From NCBI GenBank assembly GCA_017429685.1, contig JAFROL010000027.1, forward strand, positions 62,001 to 126,000: a DNA stretch of 64,000 bases. Reading direction: 5' to 3'. Positions within the stretch are counted from its first letter, which is position 1, and each line of letters begins with the position of its first letter. This DNA is from Bacteroidales bacterium (GTDB lineage: Bacteria; Bacteroidota; Bacteroidia; Bacteroidales; P3). Shown piece after piece: positions 9,275 through 17,119 of this stretch. A program made the translations under genes and the position numbers. Under the pieces are notes generated by a model that saw nothing but the letters and a program-made list of their open reading frames with translations, searched no databases and was not told the DNA's origin.

Positions 9275-9361
9275 AAAAATTTGATTATTTTTTGTTTTTT
9301 TAAGAATGTAGCCCTCGCGACAAGCCCCCCTCGCCAGGCCGGAACGGCAGGGTCTGGACCG

Positions 9362-9428
9362 CCAGTTCTTATATCGTTCTTATATTGTTCTTATATCGTT
9401 CTTATATTGCGGATATGGGAACGGGGTT
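9362..9428 (+). repeat. TTCTTATAT repeat, copy A (direct repeats, no intact hairpin)
   Basis: Four head-to-tail GTTCTTATAT(C/T) units are followed by a decayed half (GATATGGGAAC). It is related to the palindromes at 23795, 41398 and 53307. It lies in the 494-bp space between divergent genes; the rest of that space (9275-9361 and 9429-9623) holds the 6529-gene promoter and no other recognisable gene. Confidence 0.8.
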
Positions 9429-9623
9429 CAAAAACCGTCAGAACAGTATGCGAAGGGGCTTAGCCGACACCCCTTGGGGCGCCACGCGTCCCTCAGCCAA
9501 GAATATTTCGTTTACTATAAAATAAAATAAGAAGAATTCAGTTATTGGTTGAAAACGCGCACCAAAGCAAGCGCAAAAAAACTGTATCAACTTAGAATGC
9601 GACAATCAGCAAAACTGCACAAA

Positions 9624-11309
9624 ATGCAACACATCAGACTTCACCGCACCCCGGCGGCCCTGGCGGCGGCCGTGTGCGTCCTGCTGCTGCTGGCAACGGG
9701 ATGCGGAGGCGCCAAGAAAGTGGCCGACGGCAAACAGCACTCGAAATACGAGCGCAAGCCGATAGTGGAACGCAACGACGAGCAGCTGAAGACCGAGACG
9801 ATGATGATCGACGCCAAGATGCTGGAAGAGACCGGACACGAGGACGAGGCGGCACGCAGATACGCCGACGTCTTGTCGCGCGAGCCCCGCAACGCCGCGG
9901 CAATGTACGAGCTGAGCCGCCTGATGGCGGCACGCGGTATGGCCGACAGCGCCATAGCCCTGACGAAACGCGCCGTGGAGACCGACCGCGGCAACATATG
10001 GTATGCCCTGCACCTCGCCACCCTCTACCGTATGACCCACAACATCAAAGAGTACATAGCCACCTGGCAGCGCATCGTCGACCTGCGTCCCGACGTGCTG
10101 GACTACTACTACGAGCTGAGCAATGCTTACCTGGCCGCCAAAGACTACAAGAACGCCATCGCCACCCTGAACCGCGTGGAGCATACCGTGGGCGTCACCG
10201 AACCCGTGTCGACCCAGAAAGCCAAGCTTTGGACCGCTATGGGCCGCAACGACAAGGCCACGCAGGAACTTGAAGCCCTGGCCCGGACTATGCCGAACGA
10301 CAGCCGATACAACGGCATCCTGGCCGAGACCTATATGTCGCAAGGCAAATACGACAAGGCCAAGGCCTGCTACGACCGCGTGCTGGCCACCAACCCCGAC
10401 GACGAGTACATACACATCTCGCTGGCCGAATACTACAAAGCCGTGGGGCAGCCCCGCAAAGCCTACGAGGAGCTGCGCATCGGGATGGCACAGAAGAACC
10501 TTTCGACCACCAACAAGGTGCAGATTCTGACCAACTTCTATACCAACGACGAGTTCTACGGCATCTATTCGCAGTATGCCTTCGACCTGCTCGAGGTGGC
10601 TATGCGCAGCAGCGACGACAGCGTCACCTTTGCCGGCTTCTACGGCGACATACTGATGCGGCAGCGCAAATATGCCGAGGCGGCGCACCAGTTTGCCCTC
10701 TACCTGACGCGCGACAGCAGCCGCTACGAGGTGTGGGAAGCCCTGCTGGTCAGCGAGCTGTCGGCCTACACCGACACCGCCGCCCTGGGCCGCGACGCAC
10801 GGCGCGCCTCGGCCCTGTTCCCGCTCCACCCCCTGCCCTATTATATGCAGGCCGTCGTGGAACACGACAACGGGCGCTACGAACGCGCCATCGAGCTGGC
10901 AAAACGCTGCGAGCAGATGGGCTTCGACAAAGGATATCTCGAGACAGAGACCTATGTATTGCTGGCCGAATGCTATAACCGCCTGGACGACACGGCCTGC
11001 TATGCCTACTACGAGCGCGCGCTGAAGATGCATCCCGACGACATCAACCTGATGAACAGCTACGCCTACCGCCTGGCCGTCGACGGACGCAATCTGGACA
11101 AGGCCGAACAGATGTCGAAACGCACCATCAAAGCCGAGCCCGACAACCCCTACTATCTCGACACCTACGCTTGGATCCTGCACCGTATGGGACGCGACGA
11201 CGAGGCGCGCCCCTATATCGAAAAGGCCATCCAGCGCGAGAAAGGCGAAACATCGCAAGAGGTCATCGACCACTACGAAGCAATAATGAAAAAACAAAAC
11301 AGCCGATAA
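9624..11309 (+). CDS. Tetratricopeptide-repeat lipoprotein
   Basis: I start this 561-residue protein at ATG 9624, because MQHIRLHRTPAALAAAV... then forms a standard lipoprotein signal with lipobox LLATGC. ATG 9597 or TTG 9549 would give unusually long leaders. After Cys26 there are about ten TPR-like helix pairs along the whole length, e.g. AETYMSQGKYDKAKACYDRV and AYRLAVDGRNLDKAEQMSKR. It is probably an outer-membrane-anchored periplasmic scaffold. It is separated by 2 bp from the DUF4292 lipoprotein gene, a pairing common in Bacteroidota that suggests a joint envelope role. Direct function is unknown. Confidence 0.82.
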   Translation: MQHIRLHRTPAALAAAVCVLLLLATGCGGAKKVADGKQHSKYERKPIVERNDEQLKTETMMIDAKMLEETGHEDEAARRYADVLSREPRNAAAMYELSRLMAARGMADSAIALTKRAVETDRGNIWYALHLATLYRMTHNIKEYIATWQRIVDLRPDVLDYYYELSNAYLAAKDYKNAIATLNRVEHTVGVTEPVSTQKAKLWTAMGRNDKATQELEALARTMPNDSRYNGILAETYMSQGKYDKAKACYDRVLATNPDDEYIHISLAEYYKAVGQPRKAYEELRIGMAQKNLSTTNKVQILTNFYTNDEFYGIYSQYAFDLLEVAMRSSDDSVTFAGFYGDILMRQRKYAEAAHQFALYLTRDSSRYEVWEALLVSELSAYTDTAALGRDARRASALFPLHPLPYYMQAVVEHDNGRYERAIELAKRCEQMGFDKGYLETETYVLLAECYNRLDDTACYAYYERALKMHPDDINLMNSYAYRLAVDGRNLDKAEQMSKRTIKAEPDNPYYLDTYAWILHRMGRDDEARPYIEKAIQREKGETSQEVIDHYEAIMKKQNSR

Positions 11310-11311
11310 CG

Positions 11312-12082
11312 ATGAAGAGAAATCACCTGCATCTCATTGCCGTCCTGACACTTATCGTCTGCATAGCACTGACCGGATGCCGCTCGCACCGCGACCTGCA
11401 GCGCAACGACGACAACGGCCGGCAGCACGATACCACGGCGACGAAACCACACGCAACCACACCTCGGGCGCCGCGGCTGGACTCGATTGCCAACACCAGC
11501 TTCGCCACGCTCACGGCCAACTTCCGCTGCACCGTCGACGGCATCAGCGTCAACGGACAACTCAGAATGTCCAACGACAGCATCATCTGGATCAGCGCCA
11601 GCAAAATCGTAGAGCTCGGACGCGCCCTGCTGACACCTTCGCGCGCGCAAGCCTACACCAAGTTGATAAGCAAGAAATACAACCTCACATACAACGACAT
11701 ACGCCAGCGGTGGGGCATCGATGTCGATTTCGCCACACTGCAGGCCCTGCTGCTGGGCAACTGTCCGCCGGACTGCCGCAAAAGCCGCGAACCGCAACGC
11801 TCGGGCGACACCGTGACGATGTGGATGGCGCAGGGCGGCGAACGCCAGCTGACGCTGAAATACAACTACGTCACCCGACGGCTTACCGCCGCCACGCTGA
11901 CAAGCAAAGCCACCGGACAGCAGGTCACGCTCACCTACAGCAACCGGCAGAATTTCAGCGGACAGTTTCTGCCGACAACAGTAAGCGCCAGCATCAAAAG
12001 CCGCCAATTCAACGAACAGACGACAATATCACTCGACCGCATCACGCTGAACCAACCACAGAAATACCCATTCAATATGTGA
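11312..12082 (+). CDS. DUF4292 lipoprotein (LolB-like)
   Basis: This 256-residue lipoprotein (MKRNHLHLIAVLTLIVCIAL, lipobox ALTGC) matches the DUF4292 pattern: FATLTANFRCTVDGISVNGQ, MSNDSIIWISASKIVELGRA, then YNDIRQRWGIDVDFATLQAL and LLGN. The family is predicted to have a LolA/LolB-like half-barrel that binds lipids or lipoproteins. It follows the TPR lipoprotein by 2 bp and precedes another LolA-like secreted protein, so this may be a small outer-membrane lipoprotein handling unit (inference). Confidence 0.82.
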   Translation: MKRNHLHLIAVLTLIVCIALTGCRSHRDLQRNDDNGRQHDTTATKPHATTPRAPRLDSIANTSFATLTANFRCTVDGISVNGQLRMSNDSIIWISASKIVELGRALLTPSRAQAYTKLISKKYNLTYNDIRQRWGIDVDFATLQALLLGNCPPDCRKSREPQRSGDTVTMWMAQGGERQLTLKYNYVTRRLTAATLTSKATGQQVTLTYSNRQNFSGQFLPTTVSASIKSRQFNEQTTISLDRITLNQPQKYPFNM

Positions 12083-12189
12083 ATTGGAAATTGAAATCAA
12101 ATCTGGTAGCTTTAAATATTCGTCCGATTCGCTTAATTCAATAATAAAAAAAACTTACGAGAAGAAGATTAACGTTAAACCCAAAACAT

Positions 12190-12945
12190 ATGAAACGACT
12201 GATTATAATAGCATTGCTGCTTTCGTGCTGGGGTGGTGCCACAGCCCAGAAGGCTATGAGCAACGCCGACACGGCCGAACAAATCGTGCAACGATATTTC
12301 GACATCACAAACTACGAGGCCTTACGCCGCGACAGTATACTATATATAGAAACAATAATTTATAAAAGTATCGACACCACCGATACGGCGATTCTGAAAC
12401 GCTGGTTTCTGCCCCCAAACCGGTTCCGCGCCGAGCTATGGCACAATGACACGCTGATAGAAGGCTGCTACACCGACGGCAAAAGCATCTACAAGGAATA
12501 CAGCCTCGGCGTCATCAACGGTTGGGCCACGATAACCCAGTCGCGCTACTATGTGCTGGAGCCGGGCTACGACTTCCGCGGCCATCTGTACCACCGCGCA
12601 GCCAACGCCGCCGAGCTGACCTACAAAGGGGAGTGGAACTTCAACGGACAGTCTGTGCTGCGCGTCTTTGTCGACACGCCTTTGCAGTACTGCCGCAACT
12701 ACCTGTTCGAGAAAGACAACGGTTTGCTGTTCCTGATAGAGGAAACCAACCAGCACTCCGAATATACCGACCATCAGGCCTATACCCACCCCAAATGGCA
12801 CGCCTTCCACGAATACCAGCCCCTGGGGACCGTCCTGCTGCCGAGCGTGGAAAGCTACCAGATGGACGGCGAACAGGTCTACCACTTCTCACACTATCGG
12901 TATATTCCACTGGATATGAAAATTTTCACACAGAACGAGCAATGA
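12190..12945 (+). CDS. Secreted hypothetical protein, possibly LolA-like
   Basis: The 251-residue protein has a signal peptide (MKRLIIIALLLSCWGGATAQ). Its pattern of alternating strands (ILKRWFLPPNRFRAELWHND, GCYTDGKSIYKEYS, GEWNFNGQSVLRVFVDTPLQ, LFLIEETNQHSEYTDHQAY) recalls outer-membrane lipoprotein-sorting proteins with a LolA/LolB fold, though this is an impression and not a motif match. It lies 107 bp after the DUF4292 gene and its stop overlaps the tadA start (ATGA), so translation may be coupled. Confidence 0.65.
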   Translation: MKRLIIIALLLSCWGGATAQKAMSNADTAEQIVQRYFDITNYEALRRDSILYIETIIYKSIDTTDTAILKRWFLPPNRFRAELWHNDTLIEGCYTDGKSIYKEYSLGVINGWATITQSRYYVLEPGYDFRGHLYHRAANAAELTYKGEWNFNGQSVLRVFVDTPLQYCRNYLFEKDNGLLFLIEETNQHSEYTDHQAYTHPKWHAFHEYQPLGTVLLPSVESYQMDGEQVYHFSHYRYIPLDMKIFTQNEQ

Positions 12946-13391
12946 GCATTTTCGACAACGAGGACGAATTCTATATGCAGCAGGCGCTGCGCGAGGCACG
13001 TGCGGCACGCGACGAGGACGAGGTGCCGATAGGCGCTGTCATTGTCTGCAACGGCCAGATTGTGGCACGTGCCCACAACAACACCGAACGGCTGCACGAC
13101 GTGACGGCCCACGCCGAGATGATAGCCTTCACAGCAGCAGCCAACACACTGGGCACCAAATACCTGCCCGACTGCACGCTGTATGTCACCGTCGAGCCCT
13201 GCCCGATGTGTGCCGGAGCCGCCGGATGGATGCAAATAGGCCGCATCGTCTATGGCGCCGGCGACCCGAAAAAAGGGTTCGAAAAGCTGGGACACGGTAT
13301 GCTGCACCCAAAAACGAAGGTTGAGAAGGGTGTCCTCGAAGAGGATTGCGCCGCACTGATGAAGGAATTCTTCAGGCGGAAGAGGGGGTGA
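12942..13391 (+). CDS. tadA: tRNA adenosine(34) deaminase TadA / nucleoside deaminase
   Basis: This 149-residue zinc deaminase converts A34 to inosine in tRNA-Arg(ACG). The HAE zinc/catalytic triad is at residues 57-59 (TAHAEM) and PCPMC at 86-90, with VPIGAVIV and the C-terminal FFRRKR typical of TadA. The start overlaps the stop of the previous gene by 4 nt. A paralogous guanine or cytosine deaminase role cannot be fully excluded, but length and motifs favour TadA. Confidence 0.9.
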   Translation: MSIFDNEDEFYMQQALREARAARDEDEVPIGAVIVCNGQIVARAHNNTERLHDVTAHAEMIAFTAAANTLGTKYLPDCTLYVTVEPCPMCAGAAGWMQIGRIVYGAGDPKKGFEKLGHGMLHPKTKVEKGVLEEDCAALMKEFFRRKRG

Positions 13392-13393
13392 GG

Positions 13394-13440
13394 TATTTTA
13401 GGCTTTTTAGGCAGGTTAGGCGTTTTTAGGCGTTTTAGGC
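13394..13440 (+). repeat. TTTTAGGC short repeat array
   Basis: Five to six copies of TTTTAGGC/GTTAGGC, 7-10 bp apart, occupy the space immediately after tadA (TTTTAGGCTTTTTAGGC...). No coding potential. Confidence 0.8.
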
Positions 13441-13487
13441 TGATTAATTTGATGAGACAATAAATATATAATATAACATTTATAATT

Positions 13488-14378
13488 ATGAAACCAACAT
13501 TATTAGTGCTTGCTGCCGGAATGGGCAGCCGCTATGGCGGACTGAAGCAGATGGACGGCGTCGGCCCCAATGGCGAAATCATTATGGACTATTCGATTAT
13601 GGATGCCATCCGCGCCGGTTTCGGCAAGGTGGTCTTCGTGATTCGCCACAGCTTCGAGCAGGAATTCAAGTCCAAAATCAACGCCGAGCATTTCGGCAAC
13701 AAAATCGCGGTGGAGTATGTGTTCCAGGAGCTGGACAACCTGCCTGCCGGCTTCAGCGTTCCCGAGGGCCGCGAGAAACCCTGGGGCACCAACCACGCCA
13801 TCCTGATGGCCAAGGACGCCATCAAGGAGCCTTTTGCCGTCATCAACGCCGACGACTTCTACGGCGCTGACGCCTTCAAGGTCATCGGCGACTACCTGCG
13901 CGGACTGGAAGGCAAGAAGGGCGACTACTGTATGGTGGGCTACCGCCTGGAGAACACCCTGTCGGAGAACGGCACCGTCAGCCGCGGAGTGTGCGAGGTG
14001 GACGAGAAGGGCTACCTGAAGGGTATGACCGAGCGCACCAGCATCGGCCGCACCGCCAACGGCATAGAATACAAGGACGACGACGGCTCGATGCATCCGC
14101 TGGCAGCCGATGCCACGGTGTCGATGAACCTGTTCGGCTTCACACCCGACTACTTCGTGGAGAGCGAAAAACTGTTTGTCGACTTCCTGAAGGCCCGTGG
14201 CACGGAGATGAAGTCCGAGTACTACATCCCCTTCGCCGTCAACACTTTCCTTGCCAACGGCTACGCCACAATGCGCGTGCTGAAGACCACCGCCCAGTGG
14301 TTCGGCGTGACCTACAAGGAAGACCGCCCGATGGTGGTGGACCGCCTGAAGAAACTGCACGAGCAGGGAGTGTATTAA
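13488..14378 (+). CDS. Sugar-phosphate nucleotidyltransferase family protein
   Basis: This 296-residue protein opens with the nucleotidyltransferase signature LVLAAGMGSRYGGLKQMDGV (the G-x-G-x-R loop and downstream Lys). It continues with PWGTNHAILMA and the metal-binding AVINADDFYG. This fold transfers NMP from NTP to a sugar phosphate. The overall sequence resembles a Bacteroidota-wide nucleotidyltransferase group of uncertain substrate rather than the well-defined GalU or RfbA. No partner kinase lies beside it, so the substrate remains open. A terminator follows. Confidence 0.83.
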   Translation: MKPTLLVLAAGMGSRYGGLKQMDGVGPNGEIIMDYSIMDAIRAGFGKVVFVIRHSFEQEFKSKINAEHFGNKIAVEYVFQELDNLPAGFSVPEGREKPWGTNHAILMAKDAIKEPFAVINADDFYGADAFKVIGDYLRGLEGKKGDYCMVGYRLENTLSENGTVSRGVCEVDEKGYLKGMTERTSIGRTANGIEYKDDDGSMHPLAADATVSMNLFGFTPDYFVESEKLFVDFLKARGTEMKSEYYIPFAVNTFLANGYATMRVLKTTAQWFGVTYKEDRPMVVDRLKKLHEQGVY

Positions 14379-14392
14379 TTCATTCTGCATTT

Positions 14393-14437
14393 CTGCCGCT
14401 GGCGGGATTTTATTTCCACCAGCGGCAGATTTTTTAT
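14393..14437 (+). terminator. Intrinsic terminator after the nucleotidyltransferase gene
   Basis: A 10-bp stem CTGCCGCTGG / CCAGCGGCAG with a 16-nt loop is followed by ATTTTTTAT. Confidence 0.75.
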
Positions 14438-14439
14438 CT

Positions 14440-14605
14440 CCCCGCCTGCGGCGGAAATCTTGGAAATCGAGCCGCACATTATTCCCGCTTGCGGGAATAA
14501 CTATTTCCAAGATTAAAAAAGATTTCCAAGATTTGCCCGTACCCATCCAATGACAGTGAAAAAAGATTTCCAGGATTTCCAAGATCTCGCGAAGCGGGAG
14601 ACGAT
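14440..14605 (+). repeat. GATTTCCAAG / inverted C-G-C-C-T-G-C-G-G-C-G element
   Basis: A repeat-rich stretch carries two small hairpins (CGCCTGCGGCG, CCCGCTTGCGGG). Repeated AGATTTCCAAGATTT blocks lead into GATCTCGCGAAGCGGGAG. The layout parallels the 58-bp repeat at 19806-19977. Its last part is read as the N-terminus of the methyltransferase that follows. Confidence 0.6.
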
Positions 14606-15821
14606 TTTGTTCGCCAAAGAGCATATCAATGACGACCCGCTTGAGTTGCTGCTGCACAAGCAACGCTATCCTGACGTGGACATAGAGTTTGCCGTGCAAC
14701 AGATGGAAGGGCTACGCACAGCCAGCGAGAAGTGGCCGTCGCTGCTGCAATACGACGACTTCCTCTACCCGCCCCGACTGAACCGTGAGCAGGCATCGTC
14801 GGAAGAAACCGCTTTCCACAAAGCTGACATCATTCGGAGTATCTACGGCGAAAGGCAACATCAATTGAGCATCGCCGACCTGACAGGCGGAATGGGGATA
14901 GACAGCATCGCCTTTGCAAAGATGCCAGACACAGATGTAGACTATGTGGAATGCAACGCGGAACTATGCCGTCTAATGGAGCACAATAGCAGCGTCCTCG
15001 GGCTGAACAACATAGTTGTACACTGCGGTGACGGCATAGAATGGCTGCGCAACAGCAAAAAGAAATACAATGTTATATTTATTGATCCCGCGCGTAGAGA
15101 CACACACGGTAAAAAGGTTGCAGCATTCGAGGACTGCACGCCCAACATTCTGGAGCACAAAGAGCTGCTGACTGAACATTGCGACTTCCTGATGGTCAAA
15201 GCATCGCCTATGATGGACATCGACAAAGGGATAGAGCAATTGGGCAACGTCAGCGATGTATACGTAGTGGCAGTGAGAAATGAATGCAAAGAACTGGTTT
15301 TCGTCTGTGGCGACAGCGACTTGGAAGCCAGAATACACTGCACAGACATCATTCCCGGCGACGGAGTATACAACAACGAACCGTTCACCCGCAGTCAGGA
15401 AGCCCAAGCAGAGTGCGTTTATTGCAAGAGCGTAGGGCGCTACATTTACGAGCCCGACGCGTCACTTATGAAAGGCGGGCCATACAAACTGCTGAGTGAC
15501 GAATGGGGAATGCAGAAACTGGCGAGGAACACACACCTTTACACCAGCGACAACTTTCACGACTGGATGGGACGCACCTTTTGTGTGCTGAAAGAAGTTT
15601 CACTCAACAAGAAAGCCATCGCCGCGCTCATTCCCGACAGGAAGGCTCACGTGATTACGCGCAACCATCCTGTGGCTGCCGCCGAACTGCAGAAACAACT
15701 GGGACTGAAAGAAGGAGGCGACCTCTTCGTCATTGCCACCACCGTGGGCACCAAAAAGAGAGGTTTCGTTTGCTGCCTTCCGGAAAATTATCAACATTTT
15801 TTGGAAGAAATCAACAAATAA
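14550..15821 (+). CDS. PG_1098-like class I SAM methyltransferase with THUMP-like domain
   Basis: The 423-residue protein has an N-terminal helical part, a Rossmann core with LSIADLTGGMGIDSIAFAKM (SAM motif I), VDYVECNAELC, and the catalytic-type motif VIFIDPARRDTHGKK. A ferredoxin-like and THUMP-like C-terminus (HVITRNHPVAAAELQKQL, TTVGTKKRGFVCC) follows. This domain order defines a Bacteroidota RNA-methyltransferase-like family typified by P. gingivalis PG_1098; its target is not known. The first about 17 residues (MTVKKDFQDFQDLAKRE) are encoded by intergenic-type repeat DNA, so the ancestral start may lie farther in or the repeat has extended the protein. Confidence 0.82.
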   Translation: MTVKKDFQDFQDLAKRETILFAKEHINDDPLELLLHKQRYPDVDIEFAVQQMEGLRTASEKWPSLLQYDDFLYPPRLNREQASSEETAFHKADIIRSIYGERQHQLSIADLTGGMGIDSIAFAKMPDTDVDYVECNAELCRLMEHNSSVLGLNNIVVHCGDGIEWLRNSKKKYNVIFIDPARRDTHGKKVAAFEDCTPNILEHKELLTEHCDFLMVKASPMMDIDKGIEQLGNVSDVYVVAVRNECKELVFVCGDSDLEARIHCTDIIPGDGVYNNEPFTRSQEAQAECVYCKSVGRYIYEPDASLMKGGPYKLLSDEWGMQKLARNTHLYTSDNFHDWMGRTFCVLKEVSLNKKAIAALIPDRKAHVITRNHPVAAAELQKQLGLKEGGDLFVIATTVGTKKRGFVCCLPENYQHFLEEINK

Positions 15822-15823
15822 AT

Positions 15824-15854
15824 TTTGTCAGTATCAAAAATGTTCGTAATTTTG
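15824..15854 (+). promoter_or_regulatory. Promoter of the rplM-rpsI operon
   Basis: TTTG (15824-15827), a 19-bp spacer, TAATTTTG (15847-15854): an exact Bacteroidota housekeeping promoter. It predicts a leader of about 180 nt before rplM. The leader contains an inverted repeat CAAAAGAT / ATCTTTTG (15874-15881 and 15899-15906) that could be a ribosomal-protein autoregulatory structure. Confidence 0.85.
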
Positions 15855-16044
15855 CACCCTCTTAAAATGGTGTCAAAAGATGTGATTACCCGTTCAAAAT
15901 CTTTTGCATCAGATAGATAGGCGTGTGCGCGGATTATCCGTCAGCCGTTGCACAAGCCCTGAAATCAAGAGAAAAGGAATCGGGCAACAGAAAAAACTGT
16001 TGTCGAATAAAAACAATTTAAGAACATCATCGTAAAACAAAAGA

Positions 16045-16500
16045 ATGAATACGTTAAGTTACAAGACCGTTTCGGCCAACAAGAACACCGTCACCAAAGA
16101 ATGGGTTCTCGTTGATGCAGAAAACCAGACCGTGGGACGTCTGGCCACCCGCGTAGCCAACATCCTCAGAGGCAAGACCAAACCTTGCTTCACCCCGCAC
16201 GTTGATTGCGGCGACAATGTTATCATCATCAATGCAGAGAAGGTAGTCTTCACGGGTAAGAAAGAGACCGACAAGATCTATCAGCACTACACCGGCTATC
16301 CCGGCGGCCAGCGCGAGACCACCCCTGCAAAGGTTCGCGCCATCCATCCCGAGCGTATCCTCGAGCACGCCATCCGCGGTATGCTTCCGAAGAACAGACT
16401 GGGAGATGCCCTCTACCGCAACCTCTACATCTATGCCGGCAGCGAGCATCCGCATCAGGCTCAGAATCCCAAAGTCATCAACATTAACGATATAAGATAA
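16045..16500 (+). CDS. rplM: 50S ribosomal protein L13
   Basis: The 151-residue protein has the L13 hallmarks WVLVDAENQTVGRLATRVAN, ILRGKTKPCFTPHVDCGDNV, VFTGKKETDK, YTGYPGG and the C-terminal LYIYAGSEHPHQAQNP. It is the first gene of the conserved rplM-rpsI pair, with the next start 5 bp downstream, and has its own near-perfect promoter and long leader. Confidence 0.97.
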   Translation: MNTLSYKTVSANKNTVTKEWVLVDAENQTVGRLATRVANILRGKTKPCFTPHVDCGDNVIIINAEKVVFTGKKETDKIYQHYTGYPGGQRETTPAKVRAIHPERILEHAIRGMLPKNRLGDALYRNLYIYAGSEHPHQAQNPKVININDIR

Positions 16501-16505
16501 TAGCA

Positions 16506-16895
16506 ATGGAGCAAGTAATCAACACCATAGGTAGAAGAAAAACCGCTGTTGCACGCATTTATATGAAACCCGGCAGCGGCAAAATCACTGTCAACAACAG
16601 AGACTATAAAGAATATTTCCCCACTGGCCCGCTGCAGTTCATCGTCAACCAGGCTTTCCAGATTGTCGACGCCGAGGGTAAATGGGATGTCAAAGCCAAC
16701 CTTGACGGAGGTGGAATCACCGGCCAGGCCGAAGCTCTGAGAATGGCTATTGCCCGCGCCCTTTGCGAGAACAACGCCGAGGACCGCCCCGCACTGAAAG
16801 CCAAGAGCCTGCTGATGCGCGACCCGCGTATGGTCGAGCGTAAGAAACCCGGTCAGCCCAAAGCCCGCAAACGCTTCCAGTTCAGCAAACGTTAA
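16506..16895 (+). CDS. rpsI: 30S ribosomal protein S9
   Basis: This 129-residue S9 shows NTIGRRKTAVARIYMKPGSG at the N-terminus, GGGITGQAEALRMAIARAL in the middle and the universal tail GQPKARKRFQFSKR that reaches the ribosomal P site. It follows rplM by 5 bp and is followed by an ACTAGT array 8 bp after its stop. Confidence 0.97.
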   Translation: MEQVINTIGRRKTAVARIYMKPGSGKITVNNRDYKEYFPTGPLQFIVNQAFQIVDAEGKWDVKANLDGGGITGQAEALRMAIARALCENNAEDRPALKAKSLLMRDPRMVERKKPGQPKARKRFQFSKR

Positions 16896-16903
16896 TGGCA
16901 TAT

Positions 16904-16970
16904 CTAGTAATACTAGTAAAACTAGTAGAACTAGTCGAACTAGCAATACTAGAAATACTAGAAGTACTAG
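16904..16970 (+). repeat. ACTAGT short tandem array (copy 2)
   Basis: Seven to eight CTAG(T/C/A) units about 9-10 bp apart (TACTAGTAAAACTAGTAGAA...) start just after the rpsI stop. The layout matches 6400-6469, directly after a gene end, but the right part has decayed (CTAGAA, CTAGGA). Confidence 0.88.
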
Positions 16971-17018
16971 GAAATCTAAAAACAAAAAACAGTTTAGTAT
17001 CCAAATTGTCAAGACTCT

Positions 17019-17063
17019 GTCCGGTTGCCAGTTCGGTGGCATAGGATCGCCGAAAAACCGGAC
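17019..17063 (+). promoter_or_regulatory. Structured leader before rpsB (candidate autoregulatory RNA)
   Basis: The outer stem GTCCGGTT (17019-17026) pairs with AACCGGAC (17056-17063). An inner stem TTCGG(TGG) pairs with the (ATC)GCCGAA region at 17032-17054, leaving a small internal loop. It lies 57 bp before rpsB. Ribosomal-protein operons are often controlled by such leaders; no match to a named leader is claimed. Confidence 0.5.
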
Positions 17064-17119
17064 CCAAAAGGACTACTTGCCAATTGGTATTTTAAGGAAC
17101 GTAAACAATATCAAAAACA

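Noticed and set aside
9549-9623. TTG start at 9549 or ATG at 9597 for the TPR lipoprotein
   Set aside because: Both would make the lipoprotein leader too long; ATG 9624 gives a normal signal with lipobox at residues 22-26.
15855-16044. Known riboswitch or small RNA in the rplM leader
   Set aside because: Only a short inverted repeat is visible; no match to a riboswitch core could be seen, so it is noted only with the promoter.
16904-16970. Intrinsic terminator of rplM-rpsI
   Set aside because: Individual ACTAGT words are palindromic but there is no long stem followed by a T-run.
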